Shown here: one piece after another, positions 33,891 to 45,102 of the stretch
Layout of the letters: the number at the start of each line of letters is the position of its first letter
Numbering within the stretch: the first letter of the stretch is position 1
From: Oidiodendron maius Zn
Lineage: Eukaryota > Ascomycota > Leotiomycetes > Myxotrichaceae
Length of the DNA stretch: 64,000 bases
Direction: 5' to 3'
NCBI GenBank assembly: GCA_000827325.1
Contig: KN832876.1
Coordinates: 372,001-436,000, forward strand
The notes under the pieces: model-generated
Told to the model about the DNA's origin: nothing
The model's database searches: none
Seen by the model: only the letters and a program-made list of their open reading frames with translations
Made by a program: the position numbers and the translations under genes

Positions 33891-35529
33891 CGACGCACGA
33901 TAAATTTTGTTCCTGCACTGAGATACTACGTTTTCACTGTACATGATTACGATACATGTCTGATGTTTTTGTTCTGTTTCTACTACCTGGTGGCATGAAG
34001 TCTACCCTTTGTCCATACACCCGAAGGAGGTTTGAGGGACATTGGAGGGAGCTTTGATCAGTGGCAGCGTGCAGGACCCGCCGCTTGCATTAGGGAGAGC
34101 AGTCGGGTTTGCAGCAGTGGAGCTGTTGTTCCGCCATCGTCGCATGGGGATTTGTGCAGAGGGGCGTTGGATTTTGAGCCACTGGCACTTTTGTGAGGGA
34201 AAGCTGATGCCACGACGCGTTGCTGAGTTGGCGAGACGCGTCGTGTTCGCGTCTCGTTTGTGCTGTTGGGGTTCCCCGGGCCAATCAGAGGTGGGAGAGC
34301 TGATAGCATGATTATATAATACTGATGTATGTTATCAATGTCAATATACAGTACATGAGCTTGATGCCACATGCAGCTCTCCTTATTTCCCACTTCCTTG
34401 GCCCGCTTTGAATTTCTCATGGCTCGTAGAAACGGTGCTCGGGCTCGTGCACAGGACGCCCGTATGCCTGCACCTGCGCTCCGGAGGCAAATCTCCTTCT
34501 ATCCATTTTCGGCCCTGATCTTCCGTTGCCAGGCCAAGTTTTTCTACCCTGTACCCACTGACTGCACGCAAAGACAACCGTGCCGTCATACCCAAACGCC
34601 GTAACAGCCACGTCCTCTGCTGAGGTATTCTTACGAGAGCGATACGGAAATTAAGAGCGAAAGCTCAGATGATTTTCTTCGGAAATATCACGCGGGTTTT
34701 TCCTCCCGCGCTGATGGCTTACCCAGGGCCTAGACTCAGACCGTTTCGCAGATTACCGTGCCGTGATCATCATTGGAGCTCCGTTTGGGGCACTTTATGG
34801 ATTGCCCTTTGGACAGCTGTTATCTTGAATGTGCTTGGCACAAGTGAGACCTGGTCTAGTCTTTGCTTGTTCGAGTGAGAGAGTACGGCGCAGGTTGGCG
34901 GGTTTTTGTTGCACATCGTACGAAGAATAATTTCCACCGAAGGATTGTCTTCCCGTGCCAGCAGGGGAGGTATACAATACCTTAACTACGAAGTACCGCC
35001 CGCCGCGATTGGGCTGGCACAATAGCAATTACTCCCCTCCCAGACGGTATCATTTCCCGGAGGCCGTTCTAAACGTTTCTGCACTCTTCCTCTCACCTGG
35101 ACCTGTCTCTATACAATGTGCAAATTGATGGATAAATCTTTGAACTTCATTGGCAGTTGATACCGTTTGCCCACTTACAGCTGCTGCAGTCCCAGAGGAG
35201 CCATATCTACCTGTTTGAAGGTAAGTTTAGCATTATACAAACACAGATATACAGCATTATGAATACATCATACACTGCACTGCTCCGCACTCTACTTTAC
35301 AGTATGTACGGTACAGGAAAAACCGTTATCTAATCTGATCGGAAGCTTGACCTAACCAGAAGCGTTACTACTGGTGTTCCAACCCCGACTCCAGTTCTAC
35401 CATTCTACCGCCGCAACTCCTCCTCCCCACAACCACTCGATCCCTCGAGATATGTCGAGACATATATGGACACGCACACTGTCGGTCATCCTGCGATGCG
35501 CCGTATGAGGCGCTGAGCTGCCCTCCCAG
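33891..35529. other. Intergenic region, 1.6 kb, between Whi5-like and 2EXR genes
   Basis: No supported gene. It contains an inverted pair of ACGCGT boxes at 34211-34245. A possible 5' UTR intron of the next gene has donor GTAAGT at 35221 and an acceptor CTAACCAG ending at 35359. Open frames here (34042-34311, 34371-34604, 34669-34878) are short and have no family features. Confidence 0.5.
34211..34245. promoter_or_regulatory. Inverted pair of MluI cell-cycle boxes (ACGCGT)
   Basis: CACGACGCGT at 34211-34220 is perfectly mirrored by ACGCGTCGTG at 34236-34245, with 15 bp between. Each arm contains ACGCGT, the MBF (MCB) site. The pair lies about 320 bp past the Whi5-like stop codon and 1.3 kb before the 2EXR start. 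The function is inferred from the motif. Confidence 0.45.
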
Positions 35530-36495
35530 ATGGCCTCCCTTGAGGGCCAGACCAAGCGGCCCTCGAGCCAGAAATCCTCGACCCCGCCAAGCAAACGCCT
35601 CTGCATCCCCACCACCGCGTCCCTTCCTTCCACAAATAATGGGCTCTCCATCCAGCGGCTCCTGAGCCTCTCTAAGGACGACGTCTACTCCCTGGTCAAG
35701 CAGGACCTGCGTGATGCCTTCCTCGCCCTTCAGGAATACGCCGCCAACCCGCACCCTCTCCTCCCTCCTGCGCTTCCTCCAGTTCCAAACCCCTCCTCGA
35801 TAATCACCGACTTGCCTCCCTTCTTGCGCCTACCACGCGAGATTCGCGAGATGATCTTGCAGCACCTTCTCTCGCCGCCCTCGCGCACGCCCATCCGCGG
35901 TCCGCACCCGCGACAGCTGCAGACCCACATTAGCCTCTCGCAATCCTTCCCGCCCGCCGTGCTCCTCCTCAACCGCCAGATCCGCGCCGAGGCGCTGCCG
36001 CTCTTCTACGGCTCACCAGCGCAGACAGTGCACGTCGTCATCGACTACAATGTCTGGGCGCACAAGACGCGGCGCTCCAACCTGGTCCTCTCGCCAGACC
36101 TGACCGCCTCCATCCGCCACCTGCACGTCTCCATCCACCTCGGCAGCGAGAAGCGCAACAGCCGGCCGGGCGAGGTCGAAGCTGATACGCGCATCATGGA
36201 GGTCAAGAAGGGCGTGCGCAAGCTGGGTAAGTGGCTGGTGGGAGCGGACGTCCAGAGCATGAAGATCGCCTGGCAAGAGCCTCCGCAGACGTACACGTGG
36301 GAGCAGAAGAGGGAGGTGCTGGACGGGTTGAAGGGCCTGAGGACCGTGCGGGTGGAGGTGGGGGAGATCAACTGGGGTCTGAATTGGAACAAGGGCAGGA
36401 GGTTCAGGTTCGAGGTCGAGTACTTCAAGGAGCTGGAGAGGGGTCGACAGGAGGAGGTCGCCAAAGCAGCAGCAAAAGTTGCGGGGCCTAGTTAG
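35530..36495 (+). CDS. 2EXR (F-box-like) domain protein
   Basis: A single-exon protein of 321 aa in a large ascomycete family of unknown function. The diagnostic block is FLRLPREIREMILQHLL followed, 40 residues on, by LLNRQIRAEALPLFYG (about 99-165), which is the 2EXR pattern related to F-box-like helices. The N-terminus is Ser/Pro-rich (SSQKSSTPPSKR), and the region 180-300 has alternating strands typical of the family (ASIRHLHVSIHLG; LRTVRVEVGEINWG). The coding strand is very GC-rich compared with neighbouring genes. I see no catalytic motif. A 5' UTR intron may precede it. Confidence 0.75.
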   Translation: MASLEGQTKRPSSQKSSTPPSKRLCIPTTASLPSTNNGLSIQRLLSLSKDDVYSLVKQDLRDAFLALQEYAANPHPLLPPALPPVPNPSSIITDLPPFLRLPREIREMILQHLLSPPSRTPIRGPHPRQLQTHISLSQSFPPAVLLLNRQIRAEALPLFYGSPAQTVHVVIDYNVWAHKTRRSNLVLSPDLTASIRHLHVSIHLGSEKRNSRPGEVEADTRIMEVKKGVRKLGKWLVGADVQSMKIAWQEPPQTYTWEQKREVLDGLKGLRTVRVEVGEINWGLNWNKGRRFRFEVEYFKELERGRQEEVAKAAAKVAGPS

Positions 36496-36628
36496 GTGAG
36501 AGTATGAAGGAATTTATGCATGCATGCTCTCTTGTACATACAAAGTCTGGGAATTAGAAGTCCGTTCAAAAGTTGTGCCCAACGCCGCGCTATGATTCTA
36601 ACCATTTGATCCACGCCCGCCTTCAATA

Positions 36629-39600
36629 CTAAAATTGAAGTAATTTCTGGCCCCTGTTGCCATCCGCCGCTTGTGTGGAGAACGAACAATATTTATCCTT
36701 GATAGCCACCACCTCGTACGTTCCCTCCTGTGACGACTGGATGACTTTGCTATGCTCGTAGGATATGTCGTGCCTTGTCTCCAAGACAGTTGATTTCTGG
36801 CCCCTCTTGGCGTTGGTGCTTCTTGTGTACGTGAATTCAAATGGTGGCGTCCCCCAGAACTCGAACAAAATCTCCGCCTCCCCACCCTCGTGAATATCAA
36901 CTTCGACCTGCTTGCCTTTGCTGACCCTCACACTAGGCATCTCATGGATGATTTTTGTGATGTTAGTCGAGGCCTTACACTCACTGGCTTTGTCCGATAC
37001 GGCCGTGATGGTGAAAATACCGGGCTTCTCAGCAATACGTCTGAAGTTGGTATTCGGTGACTTAGCCTTCCGCTGCACGTCCTGGAATGTGTAGTAGACC
37101 TCAAATGGTGCAGCACCGGAGAGAGTGTAGGAAATCCGCTCCCCAACACAATACTCAGCCCGGGCCTCCAGAGGATAAATAGTGGGCGCATCGTACACTT
37201 GGACTTGAACTTTAGGGGCTCCATATTCCGTCTTTTGCTGACATCCACGGGAATCCCGCACTTTACGCACGCTAACGTGAGAAATGCCGAGCGAGAGGAC
37301 ATTGTGTGGTATTCTGAAGTCGTATTGATTCGACTCAATATTTGCCACTTTCACAGTCTCGGGGCGCGAACCACTCTGATGCTTGATGTCAACCTCAAGA
37401 TAAAATGGAGGTATTCCCTCCAACTTGATTGGTATTATCTCGTCGCTTGCCAGTTGCTCTTTGCAATATTTATAAGACTGTCCCGGCTTGGTAAAGTACG
37501 CTGACGGCTTCCTATTGACAGTTTGTTCAAAGATGAGTGGTTTGAACTTTCTGGGGTCGTGCTCATAGAGAACGTCGGATAACTCAGAGAATCTGTATTC
37601 GTAGACACCAGGTTTAGAAGTATCCATGGCAATTGTGGCTAGACCGAGAGCGGCATCGAATTCCTTATTGCTAATGGATCCTGACGAATGCTGACTGCGG
37701 TGACGGACTTGATATTTCACATGATAGGGAGACGTGCCTATCACTTAGATTAGCATAGGTAATGAACTCACAATATATTTTGCCAACATACCAACAAGGT
37801 TAATCTCCACAGCATCAACGTCACCTTCACAGACCTCGCGTTTGAGGTATTTGTCGCCATTTGGAATAAGTGCGGCAGTACTGGCAAGCTTAATCTCCGG
37901 TCTAGGGAGCCAGTCCACCTCAAAAGTAGAAGCCAGCGGGTCTACTGTCCCAGGGCATTGGTCGTCGGAGACTTCTAAGATTTTATATATGCCCTTCTCG
38001 CTGACTGCAATAACATCGTTCGTCGAAGTAGCCCTCTTCGCGATTACCCCGCCGGCAGGATCGTCCACATTGCGATACTTAATAGTCCAAGGAGCTCGAC
38101 CGGTCAAACGAAGGGGAAGTCTGACTTGTCTGCCTTCAATATCGGTTGTCGTAAATTTGCCTTCTATATGACCAAAGGATGCCTTAGGTCTCTGATGTCG
38201 GACACTAAACTTCGCCACGCCATTCAGGAAGATCCTGCAGCCAGTCTTGTCTTGGATGCTGACAAGTGCAAGAGAGTATTCGCCACCATTAACCAATGGA
38301 TCTGTCTTGATCCGGTATATATTCGTTTCTATGCCGGGGATCTTCTGTCTCTTCTTCCTCCCGTCATGAATGAGTTCATACTCCAAGGTAAATGGCGGCT
38401 CGCCAGATAGTTCAACATTCATCACCACTGGCTCCTCTATGCAAGCATCCAGAGCACCGGGTGGGCGCCTAAGTTGGGCTGACGCGGGAGGCTTCACGCT
38501 CTGCTCTAAAATCAAGCTCTTGTCATCCAAAGAAAGCCCTTGGTAGACAGCATCATCTATCGAGGTAAATTGGTATTTGAAATGCCCGGCACTTTGGGGC
38601 TTGAGTTCAAGCTGGTGTCTAAGAGCTTGAATCTCGACTCGTTCGGAAGTAGTTCCACTTCTCGTCACAATATTATACCGAACAACAAATGGCGGAGTAC
38701 CTATGAGATCCAAGTCAACCATGAGTCCAATGGAATTCCCTGCGCACTTGTCGTTAATGTTTTCAGCGTGTATAGAGAGTTGAGGCTTTGGTGGATTGAG
38801 CAGTAAGCAAGAAGCAGGCTCCCTAATATCTCCATCACAGTGGTCACTCTTAACGCCAACGAGTGTGTACAGTCCAGGCTCACGAATAGCCGGTGTAGTG
38901 TGGGTATTCTTAGCCACGAACTGCTCTATCGAGACATCTGACCCATGATCTCCGCTCCCTGTCAATGTGTCCAGAGGAGAGAATTTCCAAGTGAGGGTAT
39001 GGGGGTTATGTGAGTTCTTGACCGAATAGGGATAATTAACAGGTAGTTGTGTCGTCTTCCCATTTGCCACCATTAATGGGTTGCCTATATCGCAGCCCAC
39101 CAACTGTGCTACAGGCCTTTCATGAACCATGAACGCCTGCTCTAAGTGGCTACCCCTTGGGTATATATGTTCGCCATCTTCCCCTTTCGCCGAGAAATTA
39201 GCCACATTTCCAGTGGCATCGTGGATCTCGTCAATCGAGTAGAGCCATTGCCCACCAGGTATCATGGACTCATTCAGCGGGACTTTAATTCGGTGTGTTC
39301 TAGCCCACGAGAAATCTTGAACACCAGGCGTAACAAGTGTTGTAGCTCGTGGAAAACCTAAAAGTGGCGAAACAAAGTTTTCAGGCTGAATACTCTGGAA
39401 GTGATGAGTGCTTTCTTCTCTGTTGGCAGTGCGAGTATAGACAATTTTCAAAGGGGCTGTGCCTTCGATTTCCATGGTCAAATCAGAGAGATCGCCAAGA
39501 CATCTATCTGAGCCAGTTGACGTGACTGATACCTTTGGGCACCTAACGACGAGAGTATCCGACATCCTTCGTTGAACCTCCAGCTTCGATTCATCTATGA

Positions 39601-40552
39601 CTTTGTGCAATCGGTAGAGTCCCGGCTTCTTGGCCGCATATGAGATCAGAGATATTGCTTGGTCCTTATCATCATATGTCCGCCTCCTCTCACGACTAGA
39701 TAGAGTAATAGTCTCATTCGTATTTGTGTCAAAGTCAAATCTGAGCAGTTCTATGTGAATTGGTGCGGTTTGATTGAAGTGCAGAGGAATATTGACAGAT
39801 GGATGTTTATTGTCAATACAGAATGGTAGATTGTCCGGGTTCATGACTGCGGAACTAAGGCACTGTTATCATCATTTATCTAAATAATCAAAGATGGTCG
39901 GACATACCCTTCAGGCAGAATATTGATGATCTGCCTGCCCATTATTAGAGACGAGTTGTGCAAAATGCTTGCAGGCCGAACACTATTCTCTGAAACGGAC
40001 AACTCTCTATCAAAAACAGTCTTTATGAGGAATAGCAGCCATCCTTCAATTGGAATCTGTGTGCCTGTCAGCGGGGGTCCAGAGTTGCGATAATAATCAA
40101 CTTACCGGAATTCTAAACATCAACATGCCCGCAAAAATAGCATGGATAATGAAGGCAAGATTAGAAGTTGAAGTAGACCATTCAAGCCAAGGGATCCGTA
40201 GCTGAGGCACCCCATACATGAACAAGGCAAATATACCAGACCACTTGATGAATAGGCCTATTGAATGAGTATCCTCCTCCACTAAGCGCCACCAATCGTA
40301 CAAACACCATACTAACAGCGCCCCATATAATCCCATTGTATACAGTCTCTGGGTTGGACTGTCGACGACATCAACCGGTATAATAGGCGCATTTGACAGC
40401 GTCGTGTTTGGTGATGAAGCCTGGGGTAGGCTTGGGAGCGACGTTCTAACTTTCAGGGCCTCCTGAGGGCTATTGCTTCTGGACTCCGAGCTCATTTTGC
40501 TATTCGGAGGAGTCGATGGAAACGACGACCGCAGACGAGGAGTTCCGTTCAT
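36629..40552 (-). CDS. POM152: Nucleoporin POM152
   Basis: Transmembrane ring nucleoporin that anchors the pore complex in the nuclear envelope. Four exons: 40552-40106, 40056-39908, 39854-37792 and 37737-36629, total 1255 aa, the usual family length. The start [13 protein letters not shown] is the family's typical N-terminus. Three hydrophobic segments lie at about 77-148 ([41 protein letters not shown]). The lumenal part is a string of Ig-like repeats with recurring [27 protein letters not shown] and GTPPFEFTY strands. Junctions restore [25 protein letters not shown] and [13 protein letters not shown]. For intron 1 the acceptor must be the second of two AGs (GCACACAG, ending 40057), and for intron 2 the CCTTAG ending at 39855. 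Confidence 0.94.
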
Positions 40553-41223
40553 GGCATGCTCTCTAATACTCACAAGGTCCCGTTGGACATTCCGTAGCAA
40601 ATGCGCAACGAGGCACCTATTGTATAGACAAGTCTGGAGCACTCAGAAGGAATTTTGTGGCTGCTGTATAGCTACAGGGAAGTATCATCGAAATAATTGT
40701 AAAGCGGTATGGCACTAGTTGTGAAGATTTGAAGTCGCGTTGTTGTGTAGGTATTGATAGAGATATTTTGAGGTGTGAACATTTCCATCTCTGGCAAAAT
40801 CAGGTCGCGCGTCGCGACTTCGCCAAAAACTTCCAGATGCACGGTCCATATACTGCAACTGACCACCCATCATATCTGGACTGCTTCTGAGCCTGTAAAA
40901 CAAAGACTCTTTCACTGATCCGCTCTCTAAATGTAGTAGTTCCTCTCTAATCTCGCCTATGTACAAATAAAGAAACTTTCGTACGTTTTTCTTCCATGGT
41001 AATTGCGACCCGAGTTGATTTTGCCTGCGTCAGCGGTCTCCTCTCTACCATTGAACAGAAATACCGGCTACACATGTCGTTAATGCTCTTTAAGTACATT
41101 CCGTCTTCTACTTGGTGGCAGCTGTGGAAGAGAAAACTTCATGGTGCAGCAGCCTAAAAGGCCACAAGTCAGAATCCAGAGGGAAAACCCAGGCGTCCAG
41201 GCTGAGAACTTAACACCCTTAAA
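40553..41223. other. Divergent promoter between POM152 and the UCH gene
   Basis: About 0.67 kb without a gene. It includes a CG-rich palindrome at 40804-40818. A plus-strand frame at 41141-41407 has an ATG at 41141-41143 but overlaps the UCH start in a different frame, and it may be an upstream open frame. Confidence 0.5.
40804..40818. promoter_or_regulatory. CG-rich palindrome
   Basis: GTCGCG and CGCGAC flank a CGT spacer, a perfect inverted repeat with 6-bp arms. It lies about 250 bp upstream of the POM152 ATG and 400 bp upstream of the UCH ATG. It may be a protein-binding site, but I cannot name one. Confidence 0.3.
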
Positions 41224-43024
41224 ATGGATGAGAAGGCTTCAGCTGGTGCATGCTCACCGAGAGCAGCAGAAGAGCAGCCAACGTCCGGAATTCAAGCTTC
41301 TTCTTACAGTCAGTTTAACGATTCAGGGCTATCTCCTCCGTCCACACCAGCTGTTGGAGCTTCTGAGACTGTGCCAGCAACAAAATCACCCAGTGGATCA
41401 GCCTTGATGGAACCTGAATTTAATGGTGATAATCAGTCAACTGAAACGACAACCATGAGACGACGATTGCGACCCAAGAGTGAAGTTTCAAGTGTTGTTG
41501 AATCTGATTTAATCGCCTCAGCAATGTATCCACTGACAGATGAAGAGCGCCGAAACTGGCCTGGTTGGGTGGAATTAGAATCTGATCCTGTGAGGCTGAT
41601 CTTAGTCTGCATGCTAAGGTCAATGTAGTCATGGTGTAGGTTAACAGGCTAACAGAAGTTCTATAGGCCCTCTTCAACTTCATACTGCGAGAATACGGCG
41701 TGAAGGACGTCAAAGTCCAAGAGGTTCTCGGTCTTGAGAGCGCTCTGCTAGACATGCTTCCGTGATCCCCCTTGCCTAGGACCGCTTGTCGTTGCATTAA
41801 GCTAATGCTTTTAGAGGCAACCGGTGTACGGATTGATATTTCTCTATAAATATCGCGACGAGGAAGAAGCAACACAAGAATCTTCCACATGCCCTCAGCA
41901 CGTGTGGTTTGCAAACCAGGTCTGTCGTATTATTGTTCGCAAGTAATCACACTAATTAATAGCAGACAATAAATAATGCTTGCGCCACTGTAGCTCTCTT
42001 GAATATTGTCATGAATGTCTCGGAGATTGACCTTGGAGAGACCTTGAGAGCGTTTAAAGCAGAAACCCGGAACCTAAAGCCTCCTTATCGAGGTAAAAAG
42101 TTAGGTAGCAACGAATTTATTCGCACTATACACAACTCGTTTGCAAGGTACGGACTGACCAAGTCTACCTAAGCACTATAGCAAAACTAATATCTAATAG
42201 ACGCTTGGATATACTCAACGCCGACTTAGTTCTCTTCAGAGATATGGAAAACTGGGGGAAGGCTAAGAAGTATAGAAAGAAGCGAGTGGTTAAGAGGAAA
42301 AAGGATGATGAAAATGAACCGGGTTTCCATTTCATTGCGTACGTTCCCATCAATGGTGAAGTTTGGAAGTTAGACGGCCTTCGTCGTCAACCCGACAACC
42401 TAGGTACCGCTCATATATCTGATCATGCCACCAAATGGTTCGCACTAATGACGCAAAGGATCATATCAGCAAGAAGATTGGATGGCCGTGGCTGTTCCAC
42501 ACATCAATGAGCAAATGTTCAAGTATCAGCAAGACGGTGTTCAGTTTAACTTATTATCTCTTTGCCGGAGCCCATTACGCTGCTGCCCAGAGAAGCTTGC
42601 CGAGAGCTTACATGCCATTAGGATGCTTAAAAATGTTCTTGAGGCTGTTCAGCCCAATTGGCAACAATTCACCGAAGTTCATGATGCGACAATAGTTACC
42701 GGGGCAGATGAAACGTTTGGGATATCACAAGATCTTATCGACACATGTATGCCTCCCCAAGAATTAACAGAGAGGATAGAAAATTCCAAGTCCGATGCTA
42801 CCGCAGCCATAAATCTATATCAAGAGTTGGTAAGAGATCAACTAGCGCTTCAAAGATACTATTGGGACGAGTTGGCTCTGATAGGGCAGGAAGATGAGCA
42901 GGCGAATCGGCGAAAGCAAGATTACACATCTCTCATCTACAACACAATTAAGGCATTATCAGAGAAAGGGATGTTGAAAGAGATTGTGGATGAGGTCAAT
43001 GAGGATGGGTCGGGGAGGAAATGA
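41224..43024 (+). CDS. UCH-family ubiquitin C-terminal hydrolase (UCHL5/BAP1-like)
   Basis: Peptidase C12 deubiquitinase. Six exons: 41224-41589, 41667-41761, 41817-41919, 41966-42147, 42201-42403 and 42459-43024, total 504 aa. Catalytic residues are visible: C194 in NNACATVALLN, H291 in GFHFIAYVP and D306 in VWKLDG; the Gln side of the oxyanion hole sits in HVWFANQ. The catalytic domain starts at WPGWVELESDPALFNFILRE. After it comes a C-terminal helical extension of about 180 residues ending KQDYTSLIYNTIKALSEKG, the UCHL5-like ULD pattern. Residues 1-100 are disordered and Ser/Thr/Pro-rich. The intron 2 acceptor must be the second AG (TTTTAGAG) to give MLPQPVYG. Start codon choice is moderate. 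Confidence 0.9.
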
Positions 43025-43150
43025 TTGTAGTAGCCGTGTCTTGCGTACCTTAGGTGATCACCTAGAAGGACAGCATAGCACTCGCAAAATATCTCTTCAG
43101 TCACTACACATATACATTGTGTAATATATTGTATCATGTGTACATAATGT

Positions 43151-45102
43151 TCAATCGTCAGGGTACTCGTCCCTGATATTGGACACAAATAGCCGTTTCT
43201 CCTTATCCCACCGCTTAAAAAAACGTCCAGCGAGAGTCATCAATGATCTCGGATATTCGGGCCTGATTATCTCAATGTTTTCCTCCGCTACATAGCGGAT
43301 ACTCGTATCTTCCACGCTAAAGATGGGTCAGCAAGCCCTCATACTAAGGTGGAATGTTCAGGCTACTTACAGTGAGTGATAGAAGCTCTGGAATCTACCT
43401 TTGGACAATGAGTGAACTTGGTTGTGTGCCATCCAGTCAGAGTTCATTCCGCACTCGATATCCCATCCTGTTATGACCGCTATGTAGTTATATCTTTTGT
43501 GGCGGAAAACCTGGCCAACTTGGTATCTCACATTCTCGCGAGATGATCGCGTATTGCGCGGCTTCAGCTGTTTGGGAGACTGATCGGCAGCTTTAACTAC
43601 CCTTAGAGCTTCATGGAGCTCCCAATGCTCAGCATTAGATGGATTGTTGTATAGCGGGCAAATATATTGTTCAATTAGCGATGCATCCATTGGGTACAGT
43701 CGCTCAAATCTCTCTAGGATCATAGGTATGAACTGCCGTTGGCTGCTCAAGTTTGGACCCGAAACCACATCTGTCAGCATATAGTTGGCCCACAACGCTG
43801 AATAAAATGCATTGTCCATATCGGCGAAGGGATTAGCGTACAGTCGAATTGTAGGGTGACTATTGGGGTTTGCGCCCTGCTCTCGGAATTCATGCACCGT
43901 AGCTAGAATGCTTCTAGATGAGCGTAGAACTAGACTCGCTGTGGAAGAATCTCCTATAAAGCGGGAAAAGTTGGCGGGTTCGATACCCCACGAAGCCAGC
44001 ATTTCCAAGAGGTGAACAGCAGGTATTTCCTCGTCTGTCCTATAGGGGTCCAGATATATAGGGTCCGAACCAACCGCATTCGCACTATTTCTATCTTGTG
44101 TAGATTCTGGAAAGACCATGGCGTGGACATGATTTGGCATTCCACAGCATCTTGCATCGAGCCCTAGTCTACACGCCAGTCCACAGAAGATAGACACAGA
44201 TATCAATGGTAGGGACGGGTGATGTATGTCCTGAAGCGCAATCCCGATATAATTGTTCTGTAAGTCTCGATACGCAGATTCGGAGTCAAGGCCGGTGAGG
44301 TTATGCATCCGCAAGAAAGTAGCTACTGCAAAGGCTTGCCCTCGGGAGGACATCTGATCAAGGTTAGGACGCTCATTACATAGTCTCTTCACAAGCTTGT
44401 CAAAAAGGTCACCGATCTATGGACATTAGCTTCACAAATATTATTTTGGCACCCATCTCAAACATACCTCCAGGAGATCTCCATAATTGTCGTGCAAAAC
44501 GAACAAGTCAAATGACCCTAGGGCTCTTTCCAGGGATACGTTCTCGCCCTTTGCAAGCCTCGACCACTCTGCAAGAGCCTCTGATCGGTGTACATAATCC
44601 AGTACAGCTGTAGCATAATATCTTATAAAATATGTCAGAAGGTTCAATGAGCTGAGGGAACAGAGTATTACCTCCTGGCAAGAACGTCTTCCGCCGTCTC
44701 ATTTGCACGACAGTGACGCAGCAATGTGTCCTTGGCATCATAGCCAAACTCGCCAATAGAGTTGAACTTTTTTATGCGGTTCGCCTGATCCTCTAAAATA
44801 CTATCAAGAATCTCCGTAGTCTGGGTATCGACCTTCTTGCGGTGTATATAAAGCATCTTCCAGTCTACATCTCCCACACTACCAAGGAACTTCTGCCGGA
44901 TCCGATGTTTTACATCCCAGTACCGAAATTGCACCCGACAATGATATCTCCATAATAACGGCTCATTCCCCAGCCTCCAGAATCGCTTAGACACGCGTTG
45001 CACGTTCAAGACGGTGTCCTGCGGCGAAAGTTGGAACAGCACAATTTGAAGTATTTCGTCGGGCAGAGCATTCAGAGAAGCCAGGTGCATCCCATTGGCC
45101 AT
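43151..45102 (-). CDS. FBXO21-like F-box, SirB1-like and YccV-like protein
   Basis: Four exons: 45102-44672, 44621-44468, 44416-43371 and 43316-43151, total 598 aa, all in phase (LARR-YYATAVLDY; DLLE-IGDLFDKL; YHSL-VEDTSIRYV). Residues 8-52 are an F-box (LNALPDEILQIVLFQLSP), so a likely SCF substrate receptor. The middle (about 150-420) is a SirB1/transglutaminase-like domain: GIALQDIHHPSLPLISVSIF, LACRLGLDARCCGMPNHVHA. The last 110 residues match the YccV/HspQ hemimethylated-DNA-binding fold: YQVGQVFRHKRYNYIAVITG, then WDIECGMNSDWM. This three-part layout is that of animal FBXO21 and its fungal relatives. Substrates in fungi are not known to me. The final exon is small and easily missed. Confidence 0.87.

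Noticed and set aside
43977-43987. A GGTTCGATACC match to the tRNA B-box on the plus strand
   Set aside because: The T-stem does not pair (C against C at the fourth pair), no A-box lies at the right distance, and the match is antisense to a conserved exon of the FBXO21-like gene.
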